Source: Knoellia locipacati (lineage in GTDB: Bacteria > Actinomycetota > Actinomycetes > Actinomycetales > Dermatophilaceae). From it: a stretch of DNA of 64,000 nt. The notes beneath the pieces were generated by a model, which made no database searches, was not told the origin of the DNA, and saw only the letters and a program-made list of their open reading frames with translations. This document shows, in pieces, positions 1-9,600 of this stretch. The first letter of the stretch is position 1, and every line of letters starts with the position of its first letter. The position numbers were made by a program, and so were the translations under genes. The stretch covers positions 124,001 to 188,000 of the forward strand of contig NZ_BKBA01000003.1 in the NCBI RefSeq assembly GCF_007992835.1, in the 5' to 3' direction.

Positions 1-1162
1 GGCGCACCGGTCTGTGGGCCCTCGCGATCCTGCTGGGCATCGGTGCGCTGGCGGCGATCGCCATCGCCACGACTCCCCCCGGCAACGCGATGGACCCCGA
101 GGACATGGGACCGCGGGGTGGGGCGGCGCTCGTGGCGGTCCTCGAGCAGAACGGCGTCGACGTCGAGACCTTCACCTCGATCGACGACGTGCGAGACGCC
201 CTCGCCGAGCGCGACGACGACACCACGGTGGTCGTCGCCAACACGAGCAACCTCGGCACCGCCGCCGCCACGACCCTGCGGCAGGAGAGCCTCGGTGTCG
301 ACCGGGTCGTCGTGCTGTCGCCGTCGACCGGCCAGCTGCGGGCGCTGCGGGCCGACGCCACGGCGCTGCCGATCGGTGCCGGCGTGCGCGTCGAGAGCCA
401 GTGCGACATCGGCACCGTCGACGAGGGCGACTCGATGGTCGAGATCGACGCGCGCTACGAGCCCGGCAGCTCCGCCTCCGGTGCCAAGGAGTGCTTTCCA
501 CTGACGATCCCGGACGCGGACGGTGGTGACGGGGCCGGTGACCACGGCGCCGGTCTCCTCGACCTGCCGTCCACCTCGGGCCACCCGCCGATCACCGTCA
601 TCGGCACGACCGTCGGCTTCACCAACGGCGCCATCACGCAGGAGCACAACGCCGCGATCGCGCTGAGGCTGCTCGGCGGCTCGCCCCGCCTGCTCTGGTA
701 CCAGCCGGACGTCACCGACCTCGCCGACTCGGCCGACGACACCGAGGACGGCGCGCTGCTCCCGCCGTGGTTCGCCCCGGCCCTGGCCCTCGTCGCGTTC
801 TCGCTCATCGTGCTCGCGCTCGTCCGCGGTCGTCGGCTCGGCCGCCTCGTGCGCGAGCCGCTGCCCGTCGTCGTGCGGGCCGTGGAGACGACCGAGAGCC
901 GGGGACGCCTCTATCGCCGGGCACAGGACCGTCCGCGCGCCGCGACCGTGCTGCGGCTCGCCACGCTCGACCGGCTGCGCTCCCGGCTCGGGCTGCGGCG
1001 CGGCGACTCCGTCGAGACCGTCACCCGCGCCATCTCGGCCGCCACCGGCCGCCCGGTCAGCGAGGTCCTCGACCTCGTCGCCGGCCCCCCACCCACCGAC
1101 GATGCCGCCCTCGTGCGGCTCGCCCAGGACCTGTCCGACCTCGAGGAGAAGGCACACCGCCC

Positions 1163-1166
<4 letters not shown>
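1..1166 (+). CDS. DUF4350 domain membrane protein (5' end outside window)
   Basis: The frame is open from base 3 and begins inside a hydrophobic helix (about bases 10-75), so the true start lies to the left of the window. About 387 residues are visible: that N-terminal helix, a soluble domain, a second membrane helix near bases 770-830 followed by the basic turn RGRRLGRL, and a cytoplasmic tail. This is the DUF4350 layout. The stop overlaps the MoxR start as ATGA (1163-1166), implying translational coupling. In actinobacteria this family usually accompanies DUF4129, MoxR and DUF58 genes in an envelope-linked cluster; a DUF4129 gene is likely just upstream. No biochemical role is established for the family. 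Confidence 0.8.
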
Positions 1167-2206
<1,040 letters not shown>

Positions 2207-2224
2207 GCCGCCGGTCCCCCTTCG

Positions 2225-3517
2225 ATGGCACTGACCCCGAGAGCCCTCTGGCTCGTCCTCCTCGGCATCGTCCCGGTGGTGCTGCGGCCTGCCGCGTCGA
2301 CGGTGTGGCTGTGGCTGCTGCTGTGCGCGGTGGTCGTCGCGGTGGACGTGCTGCTGGCCCCGCGCCCGAGGTCGCTGCACCTCGAGCGCGAGCTGCCCGC
2401 GTCGGTGCGGCTGGGTGAGTCGGTGCGCACGTCGTTGTTCGTCACCAACCCGGGGTCACGGTCGGTCCGAGGGCTGCTGCGTGACGCATGGCCGCCGTCC
2501 GCGGGAGCCGAGCTGACCCGGCATACGCTCCGCCTTCCCGGCGGCGAGCGCACCCGGCTGACGACCCTGCTCACCCCGACGCGCCGTGGCGACCGACAGG
2601 CCGACCGCGTGACCCTGCGGCTACGCGGTCCGCTCGGCGTCGCCGCCCGACAGGCGTCGGTCGAGGTGCCCGGGCGGCTGCGTGTCCTGCACGCCTTCCC
2701 GTCGCGCCGCCACATCCCCAGCCGGCTCGCGGTGCTGCGCCAGCTCGACGGACGTGCGGCGATGCGAACCCGAGGGCAGGGCACCGAGTTCGACTCGCTG
2801 CGCGACTACGTCGAGGGCGACGACGTCCGCTCGATCGACTGGCGCGCGACCGCGCGTCGCCGCGACCTCGTCGTGCGCACCTGGCAGCCCGAGCAGCACC
2901 GGCGGATCATCATCGTGCTCGACACGTCGCGCACGAGTGCCGGTCGCATCGACGACTCACCGCGGCTGGACTCGGGGATGGACGCCGCGCTCTTCCTCAC
3001 CGCCATCGCCGGGCACGCCCGCGACCGGATCCACGTCATCGCCGGGGACCGCGAGGTGCGCGCGCACGTCTCCGGCCACGACCGCGTCGGCGTGCTCCAC
3101 GACGCGATCTCGGAGCTCGCTCCCGTCGACGCCCGGCTCATCGAGGCCGACTGGCGCCTCCTTGCCGCCGAGGTGGCGCGGGTCGGCACGCAGCGGGCGC
3201 TCGTCGTCCTCATCACCCCGCTCGAGTCCTCCGCGCTCGAGGAGGGCCTGCTGCCGGTGCTGCCCGCCCTGGCGGCGCGTCACCGGGTGGTCGTGGCCTC
3301 GGTCGCCGACCCCGCCGTCGACCGGATGCGTCGTGGTCGAGACTCGGCGACGGACGTGTATGCCGCGGCCGCGGCCGAGCGCACCGTGGGGCTGCGCCAG
3401 CGCACCGCCGGGGCGTTCCGCTCGCTCGGCGTCGAGGTGCTCGACGAGACGCCGGACCGGTTGCCGCTGGCGCTGGTCGACCACTACCTCGCGCTCAAGC
3501 GTCAGGGCCTGCTCTGA
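2225..3517 (+). CDS. DUF58 domain protein, MoxR partner
   Basis: 430 residues. Two closely spaced hydrophobic helices occupy about residues 8-42, followed by a beta-rich region. The DUF58 signature RDYVEGDDVRSIDW lies near residues 193-206 and leads into a von Willebrand A-like fold whose first strand IIIVLDTSRTS carries a MIDAS-type Asp. Proteins of this family are membrane-anchored and pair with MoxR ATPases. The gene follows the moxR-like gene by 18 bases and ends the three-gene run; a strong hairpin (3551-3592) lies just beyond. The exact substrate of this complex is unknown. Confidence 0.9.
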   Translation: MALTPRALWLVLLGIVPVVLRPAASTVWLWLLLCAVVVAVDVLLAPRPRSLHLERELPASVRLGESVRTSLFVTNPGSRSVRGLLRDAWPPSAGAELTRHTLRLPGGERTRLTTLLTPTRRGDRQADRVTLRLRGPLGVAARQASVEVPGRLRVLHAFPSRRHIPSRLAVLRQLDGRAAMRTRGQGTEFDSLRDYVEGDDVRSIDWRATARRRDLVVRTWQPEQHRRIIIVLDTSRTSAGRIDDSPRLDSGMDAALFLTAIAGHARDRIHVIAGDREVRAHVSGHDRVGVLHDAISELAPVDARLIEADWRLLAAEVARVGTQRALVVLITPLESSALEEGLLPVLPALAARHRVVVASVADPAVDRMRRGRDSATDVYAAAAAERTVGLRQRTAGAFRSLGVEVLDETPDRLPLALVDHYLALKRQGLL

Positions 3518-3550
3518 GGTGACGCGGGGCGCGCGCCGGGTGTGCGCGCG

Positions 3551-3592
3551 GCGCTGTGCACTGCTGCGCTGTGGCGCAGCACTGCACAGCGC
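3551..3592. terminator. Hairpin between convergent genes
   Basis: A 19-base arm (3551-3569) pairs with 3574-3592 with one mismatch and a four-base loop. It lies between the convergent DUF58 and SpoIIM genes and could end transcription from both sides. There is no clear T-tract, as is common for actinobacterial terminators. Confidence 0.65.
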
Positions 3593-3643
3593 TGTCGTGA
3601 CCCAGCTGCCCGAGCGCGGCGACGAGCGCGCTGGATCGACGCG

Positions 3644-4639
3644 TCAGGCGGCGACGGGTGCTGTGGCGACCTGGTCGCTCTCGGCCACGTCACCGGTGAC
3701 ACCGGCTCGGGCCGCCCGGCGCCCGACGACGAACACGTAGGCGAAGAAGAGCGACTCGGCCACGATCCCGATGAGGATCCGGCCCCATGTCGGCAGGCCC
3801 GACGGCGTCACGAACCCCTCGATGCCGCCGCTGACGAACAGCACGACGACGAGGCCCAGCGCGATGCCGGCGGCGGTGCGACCCTCGGCCGCGAGCGAGT
3901 CGAGGCGGCTGCGGGGTCCGGGCTCGATCCACGACCAGAACAGCCGGAGCCCGACGGCCGCGGCGACGAAGATCGCGGTGAGCTCGAGCAACCCGTGCGG
4001 GAGGATCAGCCCGAAGAAGAGCGACCCGCGGTCGTGGCTCACCATGAGCGCCCCGGCGAGCCCGACGCTGATGACGTTCTGCGCCAGCACCCAGAGCACC
4101 GGCAGCCCGAGGACGCCCATCGCGATGCACTGCGCCGCCACCCACGCGTTGTTGGTCCACACGAGCGTCGCGAACTCGTGGTGCGGGTACTCGGAGTAGT
4201 AGTTCTCGAAGTCGGTGCCGACGTAGGCGTCGATCTCGCCGCGGGTCATCTGCTGGGTGAAGACCTCGGGGTGGCGCACCGCCCAGGCGCCGACGACGAG
4301 CGCGAGCAGGACGCTGCCGACCATCGTCGCGAGCCACCACCGGCGCGTGCGGTAGAGCGCGGCCGGGAACGTCTGGGTGAAGAAGCGTGCCCCGTCGCGC
4401 CACGTCGTGGCCCGGGACCCCGTGGCCGTATGCCGTGCCCGCGCGAGGAGCGCGGACAGGTAGCTCACGAGCGAGGGGTCGGGGCTCGAGGACCGCACGA
4501 CGGAGAGGTGGGTGGAGACCCGCTGGTAGAGATCGAGCAGCTCGTCCGACTCGGCGCCGCTGAGCCGGCGCCGCCCGACGAGCTCCTCGAGCCGACGCCA
4601 CTGACCCAGATGGGTGGCGATGAACGCGTCGAGATCCAC
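3644..4639 (-). CDS. SpoIIM-domain (stage II sporulation protein M) membrane protein
   Basis: 331 residues with a soluble N-terminal ~100 residues, then about five membrane helices (for example WWLATMVGSVLLALVVGAWAV and the segment around NVISVGLAGALMV). The conserved LPHGLLEL motif of the SpoIIM/DUF95 family is present. In Bacillus SpoIIM is part of the DMP engulfment complex, but in non-sporulating actinobacteria homologues sit beside RDD, MoxR and DUF58 genes, as here, so sporulation is not implied. The GTG start lies exactly six bases after a TAGAGT -10 element on this strand (4646-4651), so the message is probably leaderless. It is divergent from the RDD gene across 43 bases. Confidence 0.88.
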   Translation of the reverse strand: MDLDAFIATHLGQWRRLEELVGRRRLSGAESDELLDLYQRVSTHLSVVRSSSPDPSLVSYLSALLARARHTATGSRATTWRDGARFFTQTFPAALYRTRRWWLATMVGSVLLALVVGAWAVRHPEVFTQQMTRGEIDAYVGTDFENYYSEYPHHEFATLVWTNNAWVAAQCIAMGVLGLPVLWVLAQNVISVGLAGALMVSHDRGSLFFGLILPHGLLELTAIFVAAAVGLRLFWSWIEPGPRSRLDSLAAEGRTAAGIALGLVVVLFVSGGIEGFVTPSGLPTWGRILIGIVAESLFFAYVFVVGRRAARAGVTGDVAESDQVATAPVAA

Positions 4640-4645
4640 GGCGTC

Positions 4646-4675
4646 ACTCTATGTCGACGCGTGCGGGGTTAGCCT
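4646..4675. promoter_or_regulatory. Back-to-back leaderless promoters for SpoIIM and RDD genes
   Basis: On the minus strand TAGAGT (4646-4651) ends six bases before the SpoIIM GTG. On the plus strand TAGCCT (4670-4675) ends seven bases before the RDD ATG at 4683. Both place the transcription start on the start codon. The whole intergenic region is only 43 bases, so the two -35 zones overlap. Confidence 0.6.
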
Positions 4676-4682
4676 TCCGTTC

Positions 4683-5504
4683 ATGAGCATCGACGGGGGC
4701 TATCGCACCTATGCCGGCGACGACGTCGTCACGGGCGAGGGTGTCTCCGTCGAGGTCCCCGTGGCCAGCGTCATCAGCCGGGTCGCCGCTCGGCTCATCG
4801 ACCTCGTCATCACCTTCGTCCTGGCCATCGCTGCGGTCTTCGTCGTCGGCATGCTCGTCGGGTCGATGTCGGACGCGGTGACCCAGGCCGCGGTCATCGT
4901 GCTGGTGGTCGGACTCACCGTCATCCTCCCGGTGCTCTTCGAGGTGGTGACCAAGGGCCGCAGCCCCGGCAAGTACGCCCTCGGGCTGCGGGTCGTCCGG
5001 GACGACGGTGGCCCGATCACGGTGCGGCACAGCGTGATCCGGCACCTCGTGGGGTTCGTCGAGTTCTATCTGCTCCAGGGCGCGCCCGCCGTCGTCGCCG
5101 CCGTCATCTCGCCCCGGGCCAAGCGTCTGGGTGACATGGCGGCCGGCACCTATGCGATGTCGCTGCGCCACAAGCTCCAGGTGACGAGCCCGCCCGAGGC
5201 GCCACCTGCGCTCGAGCACTGGGTGCGCGCCACCGACATCGGACCCATGCCGGCATCGCTCGCCATCGGCGTGCGGCAGTTCCTCACCCGGACGGGCAGC
5301 CTCACGCCGCAGGCGCGCGCCCACCTCGGCCAGGACCTGTCGGCGCAGGTGCTCCGGCACGTGTCACCGCCCCCGCCGCCGGGCATCCACGCCGAGTGGG
5401 TCCTGCGCGCAGTCCTCGCCGAGCGCCGCCGCCGCGACCTCGACCGGCTGCACTCGGAGGCGGCGCGAGCGCACCGTCTCCTCCCGCCCGACCCGCTCGG
5501 GTGA
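4683..5504 (+). CDS. RDD-family membrane protein
   Basis: 273 residues. The RDD signature is near the N-terminus (ARLIDLVI), followed by three membrane helices and the second conserved motif GRSPGKYALGLRVV. A roughly 100-residue cytoplasmic tail, rich in Arg and ending in a charged helix, follows the membrane domain. RDD proteins are poorly defined and some have been linked to ion or osmolyte transport. I chose the ATG at 4683 because it sits seven bases after a TAGCCT -10 element; an upstream in-frame start at 4614 would run back through the SpoIIM gene start. The context suggests an envelope role shared with the divergent SpoIIM protein. Confidence 0.87.
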   Translation: MSIDGGYRTYAGDDVVTGEGVSVEVPVASVISRVAARLIDLVITFVLAIAAVFVVGMLVGSMSDAVTQAAVIVLVVGLTVILPVLFEVVTKGRSPGKYALGLRVVRDDGGPITVRHSVIRHLVGFVEFYLLQGAPAVVAAVISPRAKRLGDMAAGTYAMSLRHKLQVTSPPEAPPALEHWVRATDIGPMPASLAIGVRQFLTRTGSLTPQARAHLGQDLSAQVLRHVSPPPPPGIHAEWVLRAVLAERRRRDLDRLHSEAARAHRLLPPDPLG

Positions 5505-5538
5505 CGCTCCGTCGGCCAACCCTCGCCCCCTCCCCACC

Positions 5539-5590
5539 CCTTGCGTCTGCGCCTTCGGTTGCTAGAGCCGCCACATCCGCAGACGCAAGG
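5539..5590. repeat. Palindromic repeat, copy 1
   Basis: A perfect 13-base arm ccttgcgtctgcg (5539-5551) is mirrored at 5578-5590. The 26-base loop contains the core gctagagccgcc. Copies 2 and 3 of the same family lie at 5613-5664 and 6713-6763, on either side of the DUF559 gene. Confidence 0.85.
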
Positions 5591-5612
5591 ACGGCGCCCT
5601 CCTCGCCGCCCT

Positions 5613-5664
5613 CCTTGCGTCTGCGTCTTCGGTTGCTAGAGCCGCCACATCCGCAGACGCAAGG
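5613..5664. repeat. Palindromic repeat, copy 2
   Basis: Same 13-base arms as copy 1 (5613-5625 and 5652-5664) and a loop differing by one base from copy 1, so the two are recent duplicates separated by 22 bases. It ends 20 bases before the stop codon of the minus-strand DUF559 gene. Confidence 0.85.
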
Positions 5665-5684
5665 GCCACCCGGCACGCACGGGG

Positions 5685-6665
5685 TCAGCCGGGCCAGCCG
5701 CGACTGCGCAGGAGGTTGGCGAGGGCGTCGAACAGCGCGTCGGGGTGACACCGGAGCGTGAGCACCGAGACAGGAATCACGGCGTTGCCCTGTGCCTGGA
5801 GGTCGGTGATCCGAACCTCGTCACGCATCGCGATGTCCAGAGCGTGGTGGCCCGCGCCGTTGACCTCGACCACGACGGCGTAGTCCTCCCACAGGACGTC
5901 GAGGACGGCCCGCCCGTGCGAGAGCCGTCGCACCACCTGGCGGTGAGGCTCGGGCAGACCGCGACGGCGGCACTCGACGGCGAAGTCGAGCTCGTTGAGC
6001 GACTCGACCCCGAGCCGAATGTCACGCAACACCGCCTGCAACGGTGCTCGGAAGCGGTGTCGGGTGATGCGGTCGAGCTCGCCGGCGACCTGCTCCGCCG
6101 GGACGATCCGCTGCTGGATCGGCATGACGAGGCACAGCATCGCCTGTCGCAGGGTGACGGACCACAGGGCTGCCTGCACGGTCGAGACCGCGCGGTTGGA
6201 GCGCGGCACACCGCTTCCGGCGGCGTCCGCCGCGGTCCACCTCCGGGTCTCGTGGAGCCGGACCCCGGGGACCCGCTGCTTCTCGAGTCCCTTCGGCACC
6301 CAAATGTGGATCCACGGCTCGGTGAACCCACGCATTCCGTCGACCTCGAGGGCCGTCACCCCACCGAGCCGGGCCTGCGGACCCACCCTCATGAGCGCCT
6401 CGCGCCACCTCGCCTCGTCGGCGCGACCGCCCGGCACGACGATCCCCTTGCCGGGCACCGCCCTCCAGCGACCGCCGTCGACCATCGCCCTTCTCAGTCC
6501 CCGACTCACCCCCGCACGGCGAAGTGCCGCGGAGGGGAGGACTCCCGCGGTCACCTCGAGGTCGTCGGCCAGGTCTGGATGGGGGCGGCGAGTCGGCATC
6601 CAGACACGCTCGACCAGCCAGCCCTTCGCCGGTACCCGGACGCGGGCGACCTGTGGACGACGCAC
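5685..6665 (-). CDS. AbiEi-like / DUF559 endonuclease-fold protein
   Basis: 326 residues from the GTG at 6665, or 304 from an in-frame ATG at 6599 that starts right before the N-terminal domain and may be the true start; neither has a clear ribosome site. The N-terminal part (EVTAGVLPSAALRRAGVSRG) resembles the AbiEi antitoxin-type winged helix. The C-terminal ~100 residues match DUF559/Vsr-like PD-(D/E)XK proteins: ELDFAVE, then VLDVLWEDYAVVVEVNG with acidic residues spaced as in a nuclease core. Function is unproven. No AbiEii toxin gene is adjacent. The gene is flanked by copies of one palindromic repeat on both sides, which is reported separately. Confidence 0.75.
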   Translation of the reverse strand: MRRPQVARVRVPAKGWLVERVWMPTRRPHPDLADDLEVTAGVLPSAALRRAGVSRGLRRAMVDGGRWRAVPGKGIVVPGGRADEARWREALMRVGPQARLGGVTALEVDGMRGFTEPWIHIWVPKGLEKQRVPGVRLHETRRWTAADAAGSGVPRSNRAVSTVQAALWSVTLRQAMLCLVMPIQQRIVPAEQVAGELDRITRHRFRAPLQAVLRDIRLGVESLNELDFAVECRRRGLPEPHRQVVRRLSHGRAVLDVLWEDYAVVVEVNGAGHHALDIAMRDEVRITDLQAQGNAVIPVSVLTLRCHPDALFDALANLLRSRGWPG

Positions 6666-6712
6666 GGCGAGCCGGCAGCCTGTGGACGGGCGGACGGCAT
6701 ACCCACGACGTT

Positions 6713-6763
6713 CTTGCGTCTGCGGATCCGGCGGCTAGAACCGCCGAATCCGCAGACGCAAAG
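6713..6763. repeat. Palindromic repeat, copy 3
   Basis: Arms cttgcgtctgcgg...ggcgg (6713-6734) and the mirror 6741-6763 pair over 22 bases with one mismatch and one bulge, around the loop ctagaa. The outer 12 bases and the gctaga-ccgcc core match copies 1 and 2. It lies three bases past the add stop codon and about 50 bases upstream of the DUF559 start, so it may also act as the add terminator. Confidence 0.85.
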
Positions 6764-6765
6764 GG

Positions 6766-7863
6766 TCAGGTGGCGGCGGACAACGCGGCATACCCCGGCT
6801 TGACGACGCGCTCGATGATCGCGAGCCGCTCGTCGAAGGGGATGAACGCCGACTTCATCGCGTTGATCGTCGCCCAGCGCAGGTCGTCGAGGGTCCAGCC
6901 GGCGTCGTCGACGAGGAGCTGCATCTCGCGCGACATCGACGTGCCCGACATGAGCCGGTTGTCGGTGTTGATCGTGACCCGGAAGCGCAGGTCCTTGAGC
7001 AGGGTGATCGGGTGCTCCGCGATCGACTCGGCCGCGCCGGTCTGCAGGTTGGAGGTGGGGCACATCTCGAGCGGGATCCGGCGGTCACGCACGTATGCCG
7101 CGAGGCGGCCGAGCGTGTGCGTGTCACCCTCGCTCGTGATGTCGTCGACGATGCGGACGCCGTGGCCGAGCCGGTCGGCGCCGCACCACTGGATGGCCTC
7201 CCAGATGCTCGGCAGACCGAAGGCCTCGCCGGCGTGGATGGTGAAGTGGGCGTTCTCGCGGCGGAGGTACTCGAAGGCCGAGAGGTGCCGGCTGGGCGGG
7301 AAGCCCGCCTCGGCGCCAGCGATGTCGAACCCGCCCACACCCTGGTCGCGGTAGCGGATGGCGAGCTGGGCGATCTCGTCGCTCTTGGCGGCGTGCCGCA
7401 TCGCGGTAAGCAGCGAGACCATGCGGATCGGCGTGCCCGCCGCGGCCGCCTCGGCCTCGCCCTCGCGCAGCCCGGCGAGGACGGCCTCGACGACCTCGGG
7501 CAGGCTCAGCCCACCCTCGACGTGGAGCTCGGGGGCGAAGCGCGACTCGGCATAGACGACACCGTCGGCCGCGAGGTCGAGGGCGCACTCGCGAGCGACC
7601 CGGCGCAGCTGGTCGGGCGTCTGCATGACGGCGACGGTGTGGCTGAACGTCTCGAGGTAGCGCACGAGCGAGCCGGAGTCGGCACTGTCACGGAACCACG
7701 CACCGAGCTCGTCGGCGTCGGTGGCCGGCAGCCCGTCGTAGCCCGACTCGCCCGCGAGCTCGATGATCGTCTGCGGTCGGAGTCCGCCGTCGAGGTGGTC
7801 GTGGAGGAGCGCCTTGGGCGCGCGGGCGACGATCGCCGCCGGGACGGTGGCGCTGTCGGCCAT
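6766..7863 (-). CDS. add: Adenosine deaminase
   Basis: 365 residues, a normal length for adenosine deaminase, which hydrolyses adenosine and deoxyadenosine to inosine forms in purine salvage. The metal-binding HDH of LLHDHLDGG is at residues 21-23; HAGEAFG, the catalytic Glu region, and LGHGVR, CPTSN and NTDNRLMSG follow in the expected order. The ATG overlaps the deoA stop by one base (TGATG). It is the last gene of the minus-strand salvage operon, and the stop is followed three bases later by palindromic repeat copy 3. Confidence 0.95.
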   Translation of the reverse strand: MADSATVPAAIVARAPKALLHDHLDGGLRPQTIIELAGESGYDGLPATDADELGAWFRDSADSGSLVRYLETFSHTVAVMQTPDQLRRVARECALDLAADGVVYAESRFAPELHVEGGLSLPEVVEAVLAGLREGEAEAAAAGTPIRMVSLLTAMRHAAKSDEIAQLAIRYRDQGVGGFDIAGAEAGFPPSRHLSAFEYLRRENAHFTIHAGEAFGLPSIWEAIQWCGADRLGHGVRIVDDITSEGDTHTLGRLAAYVRDRRIPLEMCPTSNLQTGAAESIAEHPITLLKDLRFRVTINTDNRLMSGTSMSREMQLLVDDAGWTLDDLRWATINAMKSAFIPFDERLAIIERVVKPGYAALSAAT

Positions 7864-9152
7864 CAGGAGATCCTGTCGATGAGGAGCGGGAGGAGGTCGG
7901 GACGCGAGCCCTCGGGGGCGATGGTGAAGCCGCCCTCGAGCGCCTCCTTGGCGCGCTCGAACTTGTCGGGGGTGTCGGTGTGGAGCGTCATGAGCTTCTC
8001 GCCACCACGCACGACGGCGCCGGGCTTCGCGTGCAGCTCGATGCCGGCGCCGGCCTGCACCGGGTCCTCCTTGCGGGCCCGGCCGGCGCCGAGACGCCAG
8101 GCGGCGACGCCCACGGCATACGCGTCGAGCTGGGTGAGGACGCCGTCGGCGGGCGCGAGGATCTCCTCGGTGTGCTTGGCGACGGGGAGCTCGGCGTCCG
8201 GGTCGCCGCCCTGGGCCGCGATCATGCGGCGCCAGGCGTCCATGGCACGGCCGTCCTTGAGGGCCGCGGCGACGTCGTCGCCGTCGCGACCGGCTGCCTT
8301 GAGCATCTCCTGCGCGAGGGCCACGGTGAGCTCGACGACGTCCTCGGGACCGCCACCGGCGAGCACCTCGACGGACTCCCGCACCTCGAGCGCGTTGCCG
8401 GCCGTGAGGCCCAGGGGCGTCTGCATGTTGGTGAGCAGGGCGACGGTCTTGACCCCGGCATCGGTGCCGAGCTCGACCATGGTGCGGGCGAGCTCGGTGG
8501 CGTCCTCGCGGTTCTTCATGAAGGCGCCGGAGCCGACCTTGACGTCGAGGACGAGCGCGCCGGTGCCCTCGGCGATCTTCTTGCTCATGATCGAGCTCGC
8601 GATGAGCGGGATGGCCTCGACGGTCCCGGTGACGTCGCGCAGGGCGTAGAGCTTCTTGTCGGCCGGGGCCAGTCCGGTGCCCGCCGCGCAGATGACGGCG
8701 CCGACGTCGTCGAGCTGCGCGAGCATCGCCTCGTTGGTGAGGTCGGCACGCCAGCCGGGGATGGACTCGAGCTTGTCGAGCGTGCCTCCGGTGTGGCCCA
8801 GGCCGCGCCCGGACAGCTGCGGCACGGCGACGTCGAAGACGGCCACGAGCGGCGCGAGCGGCAGGGTGATCTTGTCGCCGACCCCGCCGGTCGAGTGCTT
8901 GTCGGCGGTCGGGCGCGACAGCGACGAGAAGTCCATCCGCTCGCCGCTGGCGATCATCGCCGCCGTCCACGTCGCGATCTCGCGCCGGTTCATCCCGTTG
9001 ATGAGGACGGCCATCGCGAGCGCGCTCATCTGCTCGTCGGCGACGGCGCCTCGCGTGTAGGCGTCGATGACCCAACGGATCTGGTCGTCGCTCAGCTCTC
9101 GCTTGTCGCGCTTGGTCGTGATGACGTCGACGGCGTCGTGGCTCTCACTCAT
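7863..9152 (-). CDS. deoA: Thymidine (pyrimidine-nucleoside) phosphorylase
   Basis: 429 residues. This enzyme phosphorolyses thymidine or uridine to the free base and (deoxy)ribose-1-phosphate. The family signature [10 protein letters not shown] is present near residues 84-93, followed by [15 protein letters not shown] and the glycine-rich KVGSGAFMK stretch. It lies between cdd (49 bases upstream) and add (one-base overlap) and is transcribed with them. Together they convert cytidine and adenosine derivatives to bases and sugar phosphates. Confidence 0.95.
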   Translation of the reverse strand: MSESHDAVDVITTKRDKRELSDDQIRWVIDAYTRGAVADEQMSALAMAVLINGMNRREIATWTAAMIASGERMDFSSLSRPTADKHSTGGVGDKITLPLAPLVAVFDVAVPQLSGRGLGHTGGTLDKLESIPGWRADLTNEAMLAQLDDVGAVICAAGTGLAPADKKLYALRDVTGTVEAIPLIASSIMSKKIAEGTGALVLDVKVGSGAFMKNREDATELARTMVELGTDAGVKTVALLTNMQTPLGLTAGNALEVRESVEVLAGGGPEDVVELTVALAQEMLKAAGRDGDDVAAALKDGRAMDAWRRMIAAQGGDPDAELPVAKHTEEILAPADGVLTQLDAYAVGVAAWRLGAGRARKEDPVQAGAGIELHAKPGAVVRGGEKLMTLHTDTPDKFERAKEALEGGFTIAPEGSRPDLLPLLIDRIS

Positions 9153-9201
9153 GGCGTCATCATGTCACCCGGCGCGAACGCGCCGACACGGCTCGAGCGG
9201 G

Positions 9202-9600
9202 TCAGGGACGCTGCGCGAGGTTGTCCGGGCCGAAGGCCTGCGGGAGCACCTGGTCCATCGTCTGGATGCCCTCGGGCGTCATGAACAGGCAGGACGCACC
9301 GCCGTTCTCCCACAGGAGCTGGCGGCACCGGCCGCACGGCATGAGGGCCTCGCCACGACCGTCGACGCAGTAGACCGCGACGAGCAGGCCGCCGCCGGTG
9401 GCGTGCAGCTCGGAGACCATGCCGCACTCCGCACAGAGGGTCACGCCGTAGGCGGCGTTCTCGACGTTGCAGCCCGCGACCACCCGGCCGTCGTCGGTGA
9501 GACCGGCCACGCCGACCCGGTAGTTCGAGTAGGGCGCATAGGCGAGCTTCGTCATCTCGATCGCCCTGTCGCGCAACGCATCCCAGTCGATGTCACTCAT
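9202..9600 (-). CDS. cdd: Cytidine deaminase
   Basis: 132 residues, the size of homotetrameric cytidine deaminases. The zinc site is visible as the CAE of TLCAECG and the PCGRC motif, and the substrate-binding CNVENAAYG is intact. It deaminates cytidine and deoxycytidine to uridine forms, feeding the adjacent pyrimidine phosphorylase. The ATG at 9600 lies eight bases inside the end of the upstream M20 amidohydrolase gene, so the two are co-transcribed and probably translationally coupled. Confidence 0.95.
   Translation of the reverse strand: MSDIDWDALRDRAIEMTKLAYAPYSNYRVGVAGLTDDGRVVAGCNVENAAYGVTLCAECGMVSELHATGGGLLVAVYCVDGRGEALMPCGRCRQLLWENGGASCLFMTPEGIQTMDQVLPQAFGPDNLAQRP

Noticed and set aside
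3644-4639. SpoIIM gene as evidence of endospore formation
   Set aside because: The family is widespread in non-sporulating actinobacteria next to RDD, MoxR and DUF58 genes, and no other sporulation gene is present.
5685-6665. AbiEi-like gene as part of a complete AbiE toxin-antitoxin pair
   Set aside because: No nucleotidyltransferase (AbiEii) toxin gene on either side; the neighbours are an RDD gene and add.
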